From Vibrio sp. 16 (GTDB taxonomy: Bacteria; Pseudomonadota; Gammaproteobacteria; Enterobacterales; Vibrionaceae), in assembly GCF_963681195.1 (NCBI RefSeq), contig NZ_OY808997.1, forward strand, positions 124,001-188,000: a stretch of 64,000 nt of DNA, in the 5' to 3' direction. This document shows positions 63,791 to 64,000 of this stretch, piece by piece. The notes below the pieces were generated by a model. The model searched no databases and was not told the DNA's origin. It was given only the letters and a program-made list of their open reading frames with translations. The stretch's first letter is position 1, and the number at the start of each line of letters is the position of its first letter. Made by a program: the position numbers and the translations under genes.

Positions 63791-64000
63791 TTACCGCTCC
63801 GAAAGCCAAATATCAGCCAAGATCTCATCATCTTTATATTGATTTGAGAAATGCTCTAATAGCGCCGCCAGATGTTCACCCGTATCGCAAAGCGTGTTGG
63901 CGACTAAATCTTCAGACACATGAATCGGGCTGGCTTGGGGCTGAGCTTTTGGTGTTACCAGAACTGGAATGATGAACTTGTCTCGACTTGGTTGATGCTG
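63791..64000 (-). CDS. Unrecognised protein, C-terminal part (partial at window end)
   Basis: This leftward frame is open from the window edge to TAA at 63791-63793, giving 69 residues. It has normal protein composition: FIIPVLVTPKAQPQASP, then SEDLVANTLCDTGEHLAALL and KDDEILADIWLSER at the end. The plus-strand frame over the same bases reads on past the protease and is less protein-like. I do not recognise the family. The gene converges on the protease gene, with 21 nt between the stop codons. Confidence 0.65.
   Translation of the reverse strand, partial: QHQPSRDKFIIPVLVTPKAQPQASPIHVSEDLVANTLCDTGEHLAALLEHFSNQYKDDEILADIWLSER

Noticed and set aside
63664..63972. Plus-strand frame of 102 codons overlapping the end of the protease gene
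   Set aside because: Its first third is the protease gene in another frame, and the rest opposes a more protein-like minus-strand frame that runs off the window edge.

Overview
The window is an ordinary chromosomal stretch from a member of the Vibrionaceae, most likely a Vibrio. The evidence is the gene content and order: phoR-pstS next to ppx-ppk and pstCAB-phoU, long-form PstC and PstA, a six-gene TonB2/TtpC cluster, DUF2850 and DUF3581 proteins, a GH19 chitinase, and a GlyGly-CTERM protease. I see no insertion sequence, prophage, CRISPR array, tRNA or rRNA.

Layout. (1) 1-11.1 kb is the phosphate and polyphosphate region: the tail of phoR, pstS, a leftward ppk1-ppx pair, rightward pstC-pstA-pstB-phoU, then a PPK2-type kinase. 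Two divergent Pho-box-like sites lie between ppk1 and pstC. (2) 11.1-14.5 kb holds cutC, yebG with a LexA-box-like site, a LysR regulator and a divergent TehA/SLAC1-type transporter. (3) 14.6-24.0 kb is recC-recB-recD, with a 264-nt gene-free gap where enterobacteria carry ptrA. (4) 24.0-28.9 kb holds an unannotated 59-codon leftward gene, argA with tandem ARG boxes, a DUF2850 gene, mltA, tcdA and csdE. (5) 29.1-37.4 kb is rlmN-rodZ-ispG-hisS-yfgM-bamB-der: tRNA/rRNA modification, cell shape, isoprenoid synthesis, histidyl-tRNA, envelope biogenesis and ribosome assembly.

(6) 37.5-42.4 kb interrupts the E. coli-like order der-yfgJ-xseA-guaBA with an AlaX-type editing protein, a DASS anion transporter and a divergent CitA/DcuS-type two-component system. 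(7) 42.7-47.7 kb returns to yfgJ, xseA and guaB-guaA, with a PurR-box-like site and a terminator-like hairpin between guaB and guaA. (8) 47.8-55.4 kb holds the chitinase, an unrecognised secreted or lipoprotein, a SatP-type acetate transporter, an AGCS amino-acid symporter, DadA and a divergent LysR regulator. (9) 55.5-56.5 kb is a pentapeptide-repeat/potassium-channel fusion. (10) 56.7-61.5 kb is the TonB2 operon (DUF3450, ttpC, exbB, exbD, tonB, TPR protein). (11) 61.6-64.0 kb holds a DUF3581 hot-dog-like protein, a trypsin-fold secreted protein whose catalytic serine is replaced by proline, and the 3' end of an unrecognised leftward gene.

Most of the window is core genome. No clearly new multi-gene system is visible. 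The most unusual items are the serine-less protease homologue, the cysteine-rich/pentapeptide/K+-channel fusion, the structured leaders of der and satP, the guaB-guaA regulatory interval, and the small gene beside recD.
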